From NCBI GenBank assembly GCA_018389105.1, contig JACATO010001576.1, positions 1 through 64,000 on the forward strand: a stretch of 64,000 nt of DNA. Direction: 5' to 3'. The stretch is from Nautilus pompilius (Eukaryota > Mollusca > Cephalopoda > Nautilida > Nautilidae). Made by a program: the position numbers and the translations under genes. Positions 24,441-35,682 of this stretch are shown here, in pieces. Under the pieces are notes generated by a model. The model was not told the DNA's origin and searched no databases. It saw only the letters and a list, made by a program, of their open reading frames with translations. Position 1 is the first letter of the stretch. Each line of letters opens with the position of its first letter.

Positions 24441-24799
24441 GTTTAACATGTTTTATCACCACAAGATGTAGCTGTATCCTTGATCTAAGTATCTCTGTAA
24501 TTCGTAAGGCACCATAAGTCTGAAACTGCATCCGGTCTCCTATTCTGCTCGAAGACGCGTCGAAATAGTTCCTTTTATACAATCCCCGGTTGTTGCTGTC
24601 ATGGTTATTATCTGCGGAAAACTGACCTCAAATGGCTTTTTATGCAAACACCAGATCTTTTCCTCTTTTATTTTGTGAAAACTTGTACCGGCTTTTTCTA
24701 TGATCTCTGGTGATTTTAAAAAGCAGGTATTCCCGCTTTTCCCTCACATTGCGAGTAAGCCTATTCGCTGGCTCCCTTCTGCAGCGATGACAGACCCTC

Positions 24800-25380
24800 T
24801 CTCATCCGAGCCCTTTGACTGCTGATCGTAGACTCTGATGCTAGAGCTGACCATCATCACTGGTTGCTGGACAATTCAGCAGGTAGATTCCCATGCCTCT
24901 AACTCATCCCCCACCAAAGAGACACTTCTAGCAGTTGCTATTGCCCGTCCATTATCAAAAACGACAGGTGGTCCTTAGATTTCACAAACACAAAAATGCT
25001 GCAGCTATTACAGAAAAATGTAATTGTTGATCTAGCTTGACCGTAATATAAATGCCCACCACCAGGTGGCATCCCTTTTCGCAATTCTGCTTTGAGCCTT
25101 CTACCTTTATAAATAACTACGGGTGGAAAAAAGCTACTCACAGGGCTACATGAAGGGGTCTAGCGATAAGGGTGACATTATCACCTCGTTCTTTAGAAGT
25201 GCAGTACACTGCACGTCTGCCTTTCCTACCATCAGCCGTATTACCCAGGAGCTGTCGAATTTCCTTCACGTTAATGGACCAGAGTTTCCCATGTAGATCT
25301 AAGCCGCTAACGTACTCTTGCAAATAGACCTAGAGTTCATCCAGCCGCTTACTTTCTACCACAAATAGACGAATCGCAAA
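24800..25380 (-). pseudogene. Pogo/jerky-like DDE transposase relic
   Basis: On the minus strand the order LWSINVKE (near 25262), GRKGRRAVYCTSKERGDNVT (about 25230-25175), PPVVIYKGRRLKAEL (about 25125-25080) and FLIMDGQ (about 24955) matches the DDE core of pogo, Tigger and jerky transposases. There the corresponding blocks are NVDETG, ERGE.VT, PP.I(I/V)(F/Y)KG and L.LDGH. The first catalytic Asp of the NVDE block is replaced by Lys (INVKE). A stop and a frame change lie near 25140 between the ERG and PPVV blocks. I cannot see the N-terminal CENP-B-type DNA-binding domain or terminal repeats, so this is a truncated, dead fragment. A domesticated gene is unlikely given the breaks. Confidence 0.8.
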
Positions 25381-26728
25381 CATGGTCGCTGGTAGATTAA
25401 GGGAGCCTTTTTTTTAAGGGGTCGATTGCCAATCATGATTGGCTATCTTCATCGAAAGCAAATCAGTCCTCACGTACATCGATGGTCGTCGATGGGAATT
25501 CGCGATTTTCTAGTTGTGGCGGGCGGTCGGTGTTCACATCCAAAAGTAGTCGGCGATCCTACTGACTTAGGACGGGCATTTATTTGTCTTTCTGCTTGCG
25601 ACATGGCGGAAGAAATATTAACCCTCTCCACTCCGTGGATATTATCCCTTCCAAACGTCTTCGACAGTTCTGTCCGTACCACCGCTGTTTCATCTGCTCA
25701 GTGAACGATCAGTCTTTCTCTCAGTTTTTGGCATATCTAAAAGAATAACGGTCGGTCTTTTACATTTCTCAATCATTGGTAATTTATGCTTAAACGATAA
25801 TCAGTTTAGACCTTCCAATATTTTACATTGGGTTTAGTGAGTTATGTCCCTTATGATTAGAAAGACGTGGTCCCGCTTTATCCCATTTCAAATGATCTAG
25901 TGTGCACCAAACAGGTCGTCATATCTACAAAATCATCTCTCGGCCCCCACGGTTGCAGTGGAAACTCAAAAACTGTTAGAATCGCCATAATAAAAGAACC
26001 CCTTATGCAAAACGTGAACAATTTTTCACCGTCCAAATATTACACAATCTACTCCTTACCGACTGGAAACAGGTGCTTGTTGTCAGGTTCGCGGGTATAC
26101 GTCAGGTGCCAATGGCGTCCAAAACCACCGGAAGGACGGCCCAACACGTGAACAAGCTGTCACCAGATGACGTAACTGGTCTGCAGTAAGCGCCGGGGCC
26201 ATATTAATGATAACATGATCCCCTTCGCCCCACATTACTTTATATCTAAGTATCGTAATATCAGTAACACTGATTCAACTTGATACTAAGTCTAGCTCTA
26301 ACCTTTCCCTTATCCAACTCTTAATCAGTGTAACTATGACAAATTTCCATTGACCTTACCCAATATTTGCTCTTTATTCTAACTAAACCTTGACCTCTTC
26401 CTCCATGCTTGTCTTTAGAGATGTAATGGTAGTCGTTATTGCTGGTATGCAAAATGTCTAAAGCGGACATGACGTCACAGACTGACACTTTTTGAAGAGT
26501 CGTAACGGTTTTTTGGCCGCCCATTGCCACAGAGACTACAGCGGTTTTACTTGGTTAGTACGATTCAATAACGGCTGGTCAACTAAAAGTCCGTTTTCGT
26601 TACTGGCTTTCTTAAGCCGAACTTGCGATACATTTTGCGGGGTAAAGTCTACCTGGAAGTTAAGCAACTTAATCCGCCATAATCAGCTGCACCTAGAAGT
26701 TCTGGCGTTGACACGTCTCGGGGTCTAT
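25381..26728. other. Unique intergenic DNA
   Basis: No gene is recognised. A TGACGTCA is at 26470-26477. The plus and minus frames at 25426-25704 and 25867-26151 match nothing known. The stretch around 26270-26400 is G-poor and resembles 24.0-24.4 kb. Confidence 0.45.
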
Positions 26729-27361
26729 TTACTTTTGACGCTGGCAGCGCCTTCCACAGTGCAAACTCGATCCTCTAGAGTGCCAAAATGATTGAGCGAA
26801 AAGCATTGGGTTAGGACCAGTAGTCCATGTAGATAATTTTTTATCTTCATAAATATTTACAAAATAAGCAAGAACGTTGCGTCGATAATAAACCAATTTA
26901 ATCCTATAAGTATTAAAAATAGTATTAATTACAGAGAATGACGTCACTGTAATCAACGGAAAGAGAGAAAACTTAAAGCGCCACCTACTTAACTCGATAT
27001 GTCGTCGGTGCACTGTCTGGTATCGGACGGAACCCAGCCTCGACTTTCTCTTCGGGCAGTAATCAGACAGACAGCTCACACCATCGAGCCTGAGCGTCTT
27101 ACCGGCATATGTAGTTGTTGCCAGAAACCTGTAGACAGAAACACAATAGGCATTGGGACGCAAACGTGTGGTTGTTTGGCTAAGCTTCGTCTGAATCCGA
27201 TAAGTTGCAGCAGGGTTGGGAGGAGGAGGTGGGGAGCTGTGCTGTTGATCAGCTGGATGACAAAGTTGCGGAAAGCAAAAGATAAAGGAATAGCTTTTCT
27301 TTCTCCGATGCCGAAGTTCTGTTCGCTCGTTGACTTGAGCGACCCGTAGGCAAAATAACAA
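26729..27361 (-). CDS. Unassigned 210-codon open frame
   Basis: This is the longest frame in the window that is not caused by a tandem repeat or a GC-rich block. It has a Pro-rich run (SSPPPPPNP) near residue 45 and no signal peptide, membrane segment or motif I recognise. A rough estimate from stop-codon frequency says one such frame in 64 kb by chance is uncommon but not implausible. The overlapping plus strand is also open for 116 codons. It may be an exon fragment, an eroded element or chance. A TGACGTCA lies inside it at 26939-26946. Confidence 0.15.
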   Translation of the reverse strand: MLFCLRVAQVNERTELRHRRKKSYSFIFCFPQLCHPADQQHSSPPPPPNPAATYRIQTKLSQTTTRLRPNAYCVSVYRFLATTTYAGKTLRLDGVSCLSDYCPKRKSRLGSVRYQTVHRRHIELSRWRFKFSLFPLITVTSFSVINTIFNTYRIKLVYYRRNVLAYFVNIYEDKKLSTWTTGPNPMLFAQSFWHSRGSSLHCGRRCQRQK

Positions 27362-27899
27362 AAGAGTTGGTTAGTCTGAGATTATCCGCTAATCGGCAGA
27401 AGTAGATGTGATGAGTGCGGAATGCGAGTTATGACGAACAGTTTTCGCTGAGCAAGGAGAAAAGGGATATAATAGAAATAAAACGGGAGAGGAAGGTGTA
27501 AAGATCTCGGGGGGGGATACTGACATAATATTGTTTTGCATTTAAAAAAAGGGGTAAATACTGGTATAAATAGTGCGTATTGGTAGAAAAAGGGGGGGTT
27601 GTAAACAGTATAAATGCCATCTAGTTATAATTGTACAGAGTAGTGTTAAAACACAGAAACGCATTAGCAGATTTTTGGAAAAAACAGCTGCTCGACGTAT
27701 AGTCGTCACCTCGAGAGACTGGTGGCTCCACGGATGGGAATCTACAGTAAGACCGTCAACCAGGTCGAGGCTGCAGCTCTCCACTGTACACTAAACAGCG
27801 GGATGGGACCAGAGGCTATCCTCATTTTTTTTTTTTAAATAAACAAGCAGTATATCGTTCTAGACGGCTCCATCTCTCCTGTCTGTGGCGGTGAAGATG
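27362..27899. other. Unique intergenic DNA
   Basis: Nothing recognisable. A T-rich run ends near 27835. Short frames here lack any family resemblance. Confidence 0.45.
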
Positions 27900-28450
27900 G
27901 GAGGACGGCTGCTCTCGTGGCTCTTTTAGGGCAGACGAAGAGAATGCGTCGGATAGAGTTCTGCAATACACCTGGAAAGCAGGTGCGCGGCAGCGGTATC
28001 CGAGGCCCCACGCAAAAGTGTGCACGAACAGCAGGCGGATGGAGCTTGTTGCATTGCGTTGATGTGACTCATCGTAAACAAGCCCCGCCCCATAAAGGTC
28101 TGCCATGGCGTTCACCGGGACTCAATGGCCGCGCTCCGCCACGTCGAGATGTGTTTATTCCAGACAGACGGCGTAACCCTAAAAAACACGATTACACGAG
28201 GGCGTGTGGACCAGTTCGTGCTGCCGATCACTTACCGGTGGAGCAGGAGAGCACCGGTCTGCTGCAGATCTATCACAGTAACGCGCCAGCCTCCTCGGTT
28301 GCATTTCAGCAGCACCAGAGATCCCGCCATTTCCAACATATGCACTTAGCAGAATTAGAAACAAGGGCCCAGTAAATCACCGGGCACTCGCTCCAACCGC
28401 CGCTGCACGCGCTGACCCGCGGGATCTGCGGCAGTTCCCGTCTCTGACGA
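27900..28450. other. CpG-rich block with an open 152-codon plus frame
   Basis: GC and CpG content rise compared with the flanks and a plus frame is open from 27917 to 28375. The translation is rich in Arg, Pro and Gly without a recognisable domain. A CpG-rich regulatory block is as likely as a coding exon. Confidence 0.25.
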
Positions 28451-28851
28451 CCCACAAACCCGCTGTAGATAGGTAGATAGTGAGTAGTAATAGTAGTTAG
28501 CTAATTGGTGTCACGAGGACGATGGGAGCAATGTGATATTATAATGATTGTGTTATTAAGTAATAGCGATAATACTAAGTGGTTATGGTAGTTCTAAGTG
28601 CTATAAAGTAGTCGCAATAGAAGTATTGTTAATAGTATTCGTTAGTAGACAGTGATGGGAGAAAGATAAAACATGGTTTGTTTCGTTTTTGTCATACTCC
28701 GACGCCTTCAAGGGCGACAACCGCGGTAAGCGAAGTGTGGAGCCGCGATTGTCCACTAGGAAGCATTGTCAGTCTTGCGCCACGAGAGGCCCGGAACTTC
28801 CGACTTCGGCAGGAAAATTTCTGCCGAAATTCTGTTTTTTTAAAAAAATTT

Positions 28852-29049
28852 AGATGTGGGCGAAAGCCGGGCCAAACCACAGGCGACCGGCTGGCGAAGA
28901 TGCGAGAAGAGCTCGTATTAGAGAAATAGTACATGCCGAGCGGGTTCCGACCGGGATTCGAACTCAAGCCGCCCCCCAAAGCGGTCTGCCTATCACCGGA
29001 CTGCCACGCCGACCTTCGTTCGTGGGTCAACTTTAAGCTGAAAGATATC
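28852..29049 (-). mobile_element. tRNA-derived SINE-like element
   Basis: On the minus strand, a tRNA-like head contains an A-box-like TGGCAGTCCGG and, about 40 bases later, a good B box, GAGTTCGAATCC (28954-28965 in plus coordinates). These are the internal RNA polymerase III promoter boxes. A roughly 100-base unrelated body follows, ending at CCCACATCT. The element is bracketed by T7A7TTT (28835-28851) and T7A8TTT (29050-29067), which may be a target-site duplication or a preferred T/A-rich target. Total length of about 200 bases fits a SINE. Its family is unknown to me. Confidence 0.65.
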
Positions 29050-29065
29050 TTTTTTTAAAAAAAAT

Positions 29066-29135
29066 TTTTTTTATTATTATTTCTGGTTAAAATAGTCCGT
29101 TTTTTTTATTATTATTTCTGGTTAAAATAGTCCGT
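29066..29135. repeat. 35-bp tandem duplication
   Basis: ATTATTATTTCTGGTTAAAA plus TAGTCCGT occurs twice, 35 bases apart, directly next to the SINE-like element and its T/A junction. The second copy has one fewer T in the leading run. Confidence 0.9.
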
Positions 29136-32100
29136 ACGTTTCTACTCTCGTTGTTGTTGTTGTTTCCTACCGTTGATTGCAATCTCTAATTGCTGAGAAG
29201 CTTGTCGGTCGGAGCCTCTTTCCCATCAATAATCACGTGACAAAATCAGCTTTCAGAACCGTTCGAAACGATAGCCTGTAATTATTTCGCTGACAGCCGA
29301 CGGGTCACATTACAGAGCAGTCACGATAAACATACGTGAATCGTTCACTCGGTTTAATGACAGAAACACAGTTTGAAAGATGCAATTACGCGTGAGAGTC
29401 CATCGCTGATTCTCCCGAAGATTGTCTCGCCCCCCCACATACCGTGATATGTATTGGACTCCTGGAAATGAATTCACGCTGTCTTAAATTATCGTTTAAC
29501 TTGGTGTATACCGGTTGGACGTTTTACAAAGTATGTAGATGATCTACGTGTAAATAGCCGACAATCTCAATATAAATAAGCACAGGACGACGACAACAAC
29601 AACAACAAAGAATTTGTCATGTTTCAGATAAGAGATTCTATCAGATCAAATTCTAACGACCAAAGAATTATTAAAGTTGCTCAACAACGCGAAACCATAC
29701 ACGGCTCCAGAATGGATACGCTCAAATATCGCATAATCTAGCATTAACCCTTTGTCGGCGGACACCATTTACTGGAACACTTATGTATCATGTATTAAAA
29801 ATACATCTGCAGCTCATAGGTTCTGGCAATTTCGAAAAGTATTCCATTCCGATTTATGCACGTATAATTAGGACCTCTATTGAATGAGTGGGTAAACTGA
29901 ATTAGAAAATGGACGCCAGTTTCCTGCAAATTCGACGTTTTTTATCACGTGGAAACAAAAACCTTTAGAAAATGGGCCACAGACGCGTAAATGTGAGTTT
30001 CCATGCCTGTAAATCGCGTTTCAAAACAAATTCCTGCTGAATATGATCGGGTAACTCAAACCTAAAAGAGATACATTTAAAAAAAAAAAAGAAAATTAAC
30101 ACAATTTCTTTCTCTCGCTTATCGCAGTAGATCCGCCAGTCTTGGGTAGAGCTTCATATATCTGGAATGCGATGAATGCAGAGTTTTTGTGTTTCCTTTG
30201 TTCCAACTGTACTACGTGATTGATAGGGGTCTTCTTGTCAGGAGATGCTGAGCCAGGAATATCCTGTACGCAGACCATTCTGTTTGAAGGCGGGCAAGCA
30301 ACAGTAGCGCCCGAGGTTCACAACGATGTCGGTACAGCTGTGGAACACCAACTATTTCGTTTATAAACCGTTCTTCTTGGGTCTTTCGGTACGACGAACT
30401 AGGGGAGGGGTTGCGTCTATCCTCTAGACAAAAAAAAGGGGCTTCTTCATTCGTCTTTAACCTTCCGCATACCATGCTAGATTTGACCCCCCCTTTCCAC
30501 AGCCTACAATCACCAGTCAGAGTCCGTGTTAAACTGACTGAATGTACAGTCAAAGGAAATCGTGAGCCGAGGTTGGAGCGATACGGATCTGTCGTGACAG
30601 AGAGTTATTTACATGAATGGGGAAGGGGGGATGGCCCCTACGGCTCAAGTAATGCAGATCTGAAGGGTAGTAGGGTGCAAATGGGGCGTAGGTGGAAGAC
30701 GTAAAGGCGACTTTTCAGCCTCATTACGGGACAATAAAGGAAACGCTAGGAAAAGCTCTTGTGTGCGTCTCTCCTCACCGGGATAAGCCAGCTTTGTTCT
30801 AAATAATCTTAAATGACACGTGTAAACATCTCACGGCTGGCTTCGCCCCGAAGCGGCCCGGCCCCGCCCACTCCCCCTCTTTACGTATCCACCACGAAAG
30901 AAATTCCCTATGCAGGGAACCCTGCAGACTTGGCAGAGGATGGAAAAAAAAATCCCATTTCCGGGGAGTGTCATTTGGAAATCCGTCGTCGATCGTTGGC
31001 GCGGTTCCAAACGGTAGCCCAAACCTCGGGTACTTTGCCTGATTCAATGCTGCGAGAGGCTGAAGCGTTCGCCAGCTGTGCCTACATAGACGTGTTGCAT
31101 CCTTTAATGTCCACGATGCCGAGTTGCTCATCCGACCCCGAGGACTGGGTTAAGGATCTGCAATTTTCAGCCCCAAGTTCGTCGCAGTTCTAAATGATGC
31201 AAGGATCTGAAAGGATCGAGACTCGTTACTGATTACCAGTAAGGTCACACACCCCCTCCGGCTTCATTCTCGAAACAACGATCGAAGACGTTATTCTTAC
31301 CTTCAGACATCACGAGGCTCCTTCCTCCAAACGGAAGACTCTAAACTCTATTCTGCTGTAAATTTAAATAACAGATCTTAACCCTCCCCCTAATGTTGAT
31401 CGCGAGCAGATTTCGCAAAACAAAAAAAAATAACAGAAGAAAAGGCCACGTTTCTTACAAAGGGATAGGGGCCGTTACTGGTATCTGTCCTTTCTCTTGA
31501 TCCGCTGTGACGTTTACGGTTCAGGGGGAGATAATTCAAGAGAATACTTTACGGGCTTATCTGTTAAATTAGAAACAGTTTGGGTCATTGTGATGCTAAC
31601 CGTTTGTTCTTTTTTATAAATAACATGATAACAATAATATAACGTGCAAAATCCGTATCTTCACTAAAGAATACGAATATACAGTGGGTAGACTAAAGTT
31701 TAGATTCAAACATAAATTAACACGTGAAATACGTCAAAGTCAATATTCCGGCCAGGCCATTGTTCAGTAGACAGGAGTGCTTGTTGTGTTGGCCCCGTGC
31801 ATATCGGCTGTCCCCTGCTCCTCCCCTTGATCTGTTCATCCCCTCTAATATCTATAAACTGGGTTCTTTGCGTCAGAATTTCGGATATGTTTGATTGGTT
31901 CGTGAACTTCTGTCACCACGATATTCCGTCTCAATTTAAGAAGAAAAAAGAGCACATGCAAGATATTTGCTACCCACCCTTTTGTCTGTGCGTCAGTCGA
32001 AAGAACGAAAATAACCCTTTCTATCCCTGTCGGGGCCATGGAAAAGAAAAAAAAAAACTTTTACGTCGATTTACCCTCGATCTGCCGTCGTCCTTAAACT

Positions 32101-34942
32101 TTTGTCCGCCTCTGTACAAAACCGCCTTAGAATTAAAGGCGGCGTATACACGGCTTCTCCTTTCCTTCACAAACAAGGTAGAAAATAAGCTGCTGTTCGA
32201 GATATAAATTAACGACATTTCGTTTAACGGCTGGGGGAAAAAAAATCCAAATAAGTATTATATTAGTTAAAGAACTGCTAAATAATGACTTCGTCTTTGT
32301 TTTTGTTTTCTTTCACATCTCAATTTATCAGCGACTAATTGGTATCAAAGGGTTATCCGTGGTACAAATTTGCACAAAATGATAACGAAAGCAACCCCCC
32401 CAGAGATATGCATAAATTTCTACCCGTTTTAAGTGTGATCTATACTCTTGGTATCGATCTACACGGGGGAAGCCTATTTTTAAACGAGACGATAAATGGA
32501 TCAGCCATCATAGAAATCCTGCCGGTTATGCAATCGAATTTAGGAATTACGTGAACACATCCGAAGATACATGCTAACATTTTTAAGATTTTTTTTTAAA
32601 ATTTGTGAAGGTACTTCGGTGTGATGAGACTGGATCTTTAATAACATGCGCTACATATTGATATATATATATAGAAACATTGGTCAGGTTCGATCGCTAG
32701 AGCTTACTGTGGTGAGAAGAGAACAGAATTACAGTGCGTCTATAAATAATAAACAAATATATAGGAATATTTCATTTTATGAGTCCACTCCACAATTATG
32801 ATCGCCATTCGGGTATTTTTTAACTTTGAATCAGAGCTGGTAAAGTACCAGTTTTGCACCTACAGACCGATCTTTCTGCTTTAATAATTTCAAGCCATTC
32901 CTTTGACAATATTTTTCTTCTATTAATTATTATTTAACTTGCTTTTTTTTTCCGTTATTTTTTGCCAACCTCCATCCTGATTCCAAGGTCGTCTCCCATC
33001 CCAAGGCAGAGAGCTATAAAATATGTTGTATCTTTAAATAAATCAACCCTTCCTGTTCCGTGCAGCATACCGTAATTAAGTAAAGAACTAAGGGTTTCAA
33101 AGAACAACGAAGTCTGATAATAAACAGACTTACTTTGATCTTTAACTAAAAGCCTCACGACAACTTAGCTAAAAAGGAAATCTCATCGGTGGATGTAAGA
33201 AGATTGGGTCTTGTCTGACATTTGTATGTTTTCTAATGCCATTACCTTACTCTCACTTCAGAAGAGCTCAAAGCGAATGCTCGCGGTCTCCGGTCTACTG
33301 ATATAAATATCTGATCAGTGAATTTATATATGCATTTGATAATTTGTCATCTTTATTTTAATAATATCGAATCATAATCAGTAAACACAGATTCACTTTA
33401 GCACTGCTGATTGAAGAAATGAAGTGAAAGTGACTCAGTAAGCTGCGTTTTATATATATTTCTACGTTGGAGATGGTCTCTATGAATTCTAGAGACACCT
33501 TTCCTATAGTAACTATAGATCCTTAATTTTATACCAATTTGAATAAAAATGAAGATATTTCAATGTCTGTTGCTTGTTTGTACGCTGATGTCTGTTTTAT
33601 CTATGTAAAGTTTCACCTCTATAAATGTTTAACTTCATGATTAGCATCTGGTGATGACATCCAAAATGCTTACGAGGTCTTTGCACTTTTATCAGCAGTC
33701 AGCGTCGAATAGTATAAAATATTAAGTTCTTCTATAGAATTATGCTTTCGTGAGCCCTTGCAAATCGATCATGAAAAGTAATTTGCATAAACTCTGCCAA
33801 ACCTTGGTTCTGCAGCAGACTGGGCGCCGATAATGGGGATCAATGTCCGCCTTGTGGACAATGGATTGTTCTCTCTTTGATAGCGTTCTCCGATTACTTC
33901 GATTTCGTGGGAAACCGGCAGACGTCCTCTTAGTTTTAGAATGGAATAATTGATGGAGAGCGTTGTCTCCGATCAAAGCTAATTAGTTGAAAGAAGCTAC
34001 TTGGTTCAGGTTACAGACGACTGATATAGGGTTTCCGTGTGTGAAGGAATTAGACATTGGAAAGACAACTTATAGAGCTTCCGTTCTCAGAATTGATTGG
34101 GTTTAAAACAAACAAAAATCTACGTTTTTCAGAGTTTATATCTCGATTTTTACTCGTTTCTACGATGTTTTTCCTATTTATTTTACAAGACAAAAATTAT
34201 TTATTTTTGTCTTCTTTTCTCATATCTTTTCACAGATTTTTTCCTTCCCAATCTGTAAATCTTGAATTGGTACAGTTGAACGTCAAAAAATATATGTTAA
34301 TTTATTAATTTTGAATTTTAAAAACAATAAAATGAAAAATGGTTAGCATACGACAGATTATTTAAATAAAAGCTTTTCCAAGTCATTAGTTTGGATACAC
34401 ATTTTTTCTTCGCCAGAGCCGAGCTATAAAACTACACTTCCTCTGTCATTTGGACGCCGCTTGCATCGCTGACAAATCGGATTTCTGCGATTGGACGGTA
34501 GAGGCGGCAGTGTCGCCCACACGGGAGGTACCGAGAGCTGTAAAATATGCCATCGGTTGTCGCCAGGTTCTGTCTGAAGTGCATGGCGCTAGCGCCCTTG
34601 GGTCTGACACAGAGACTAACCACGCTGACTTAGAGTGTGGTTCCGCCGTATGCCGTTAGTCGCCGAGGTTCTAGAGGTGCTCTTCCCCATAAATAACGAG
34701 CACCTACACAAGAGATGCCGAAACAAAACTGATGCGAAAGCAAAAAAAGCGTCATACAAAGTGAAACTCGAGGAAAATCCATTTAATTTTAATAAGAGTA
34801 TTATTAAGGAAAGTGATACTGATCAAAGCCTCGTCTACACGTTTAATCGAGCATTTCTGGTGCTGCAATAACTTTTCCATGTCTCCTCTAATTATACATT
34901 ATTTTATTTTTTCTATATACGACACTTCGTTGTTATTTGTTT
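29136..34942. other. Unique intergenic DNA, mostly AT-rich
   Basis: No gene, transposase or SINE could be recognised. Features noted are (TTG)n at about 29147 and (CAA)n near 29593, a T9A4 junction near 32589, and frames at 30212-30553 (minus), 30813-31193 (plus, 126 codons) and 31797-32207 (plus, 136 codons), none with a recognisable motif. A short GC-richer island is at 34430-34680. If a host gene has exons here I cannot identify them by eye. Confidence 0.45.
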
Positions 34943-35458
34943 AGCTACTACTTAATATTAGTTAGACAGCTTTAAATCCCCCAAGAGCTACTACTTAATA
35001 TTAGTTAGACAGCTTTAAATCCCCCAAGAGCTACTATTTAATATTAGTTAGACAGCTTTAAATCCCCCAAGAGCTACTATTTAATATTAGTTAGACAGCT
35101 TTAAATCCCCCAAGAGCTACTACTTAATATTAGTTAGACAGCTTTAAATTCCCCCAGAGCTACTACTTAATATTAGTTAGACAGCTTTAAATTCCCTAAG
35201 AGCTACTATTTAATATTAGTTAGACAGCTTTAAATCCCCCAAGAGCTACTATTTAATATTAGTTAGACAGCTTTAAATCCCCCAAGAGCTACTACTTAAT
35301 ATTAGTTAGACAGCTTTAAATCCCCCAAGAGCTACTATTTAATATTAGTTAGACAGCTTTAAATCCCCCAAGAGCTACTATTTAATATTAGTTAGACAGC
35401 TTTAAATCCCCCAAGAGCTACTATTTAATATTAGTTAGACAGCTTTAAATCCCCTCTA
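34943..35458. repeat. 43-bp minisatellite, about 12 copies
   Basis: The unit starts AGCTACTACTTAATATTAG and continues TTAGACAGCTTTAAATCCCC. Copies start at 34943, 34986 and so on with constant 43-base spacing. The only common variation is ACTACTT versus ACTATTT and small changes in the C run. Near identity implies recent expansion or strong homogenisation. The unit length is not a multiple of three and it is not coding. Confidence 0.97.
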
Positions 35459-35649
35459 AGAACTTTTATACTCTTTACGATTCCTTTTACGTTTTTACGT
35501 ATACAACTGTTTTCTTTCGTAAGAAACTTGCACACTGTGAAAGAGATGCCATCCGCTAGAAGTAACTATTTATAGGCCCTGGCTGCTAAAGAAAATTGCG
35601 CCTGCTGTTAGTAGGTCTGGTTTTCCTAAGAAATGCGTATTGCGGAGAA

Positions 35650-35682
<33 letters not shown>
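35650..35682. repeat. (TA)n(TG)n microsatellite
   Basis: A run of TATATATATA followed by about ten TG pairs. A shorter TA/TG mixture also occurs at 48293-48315. Confidence 0.9.
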
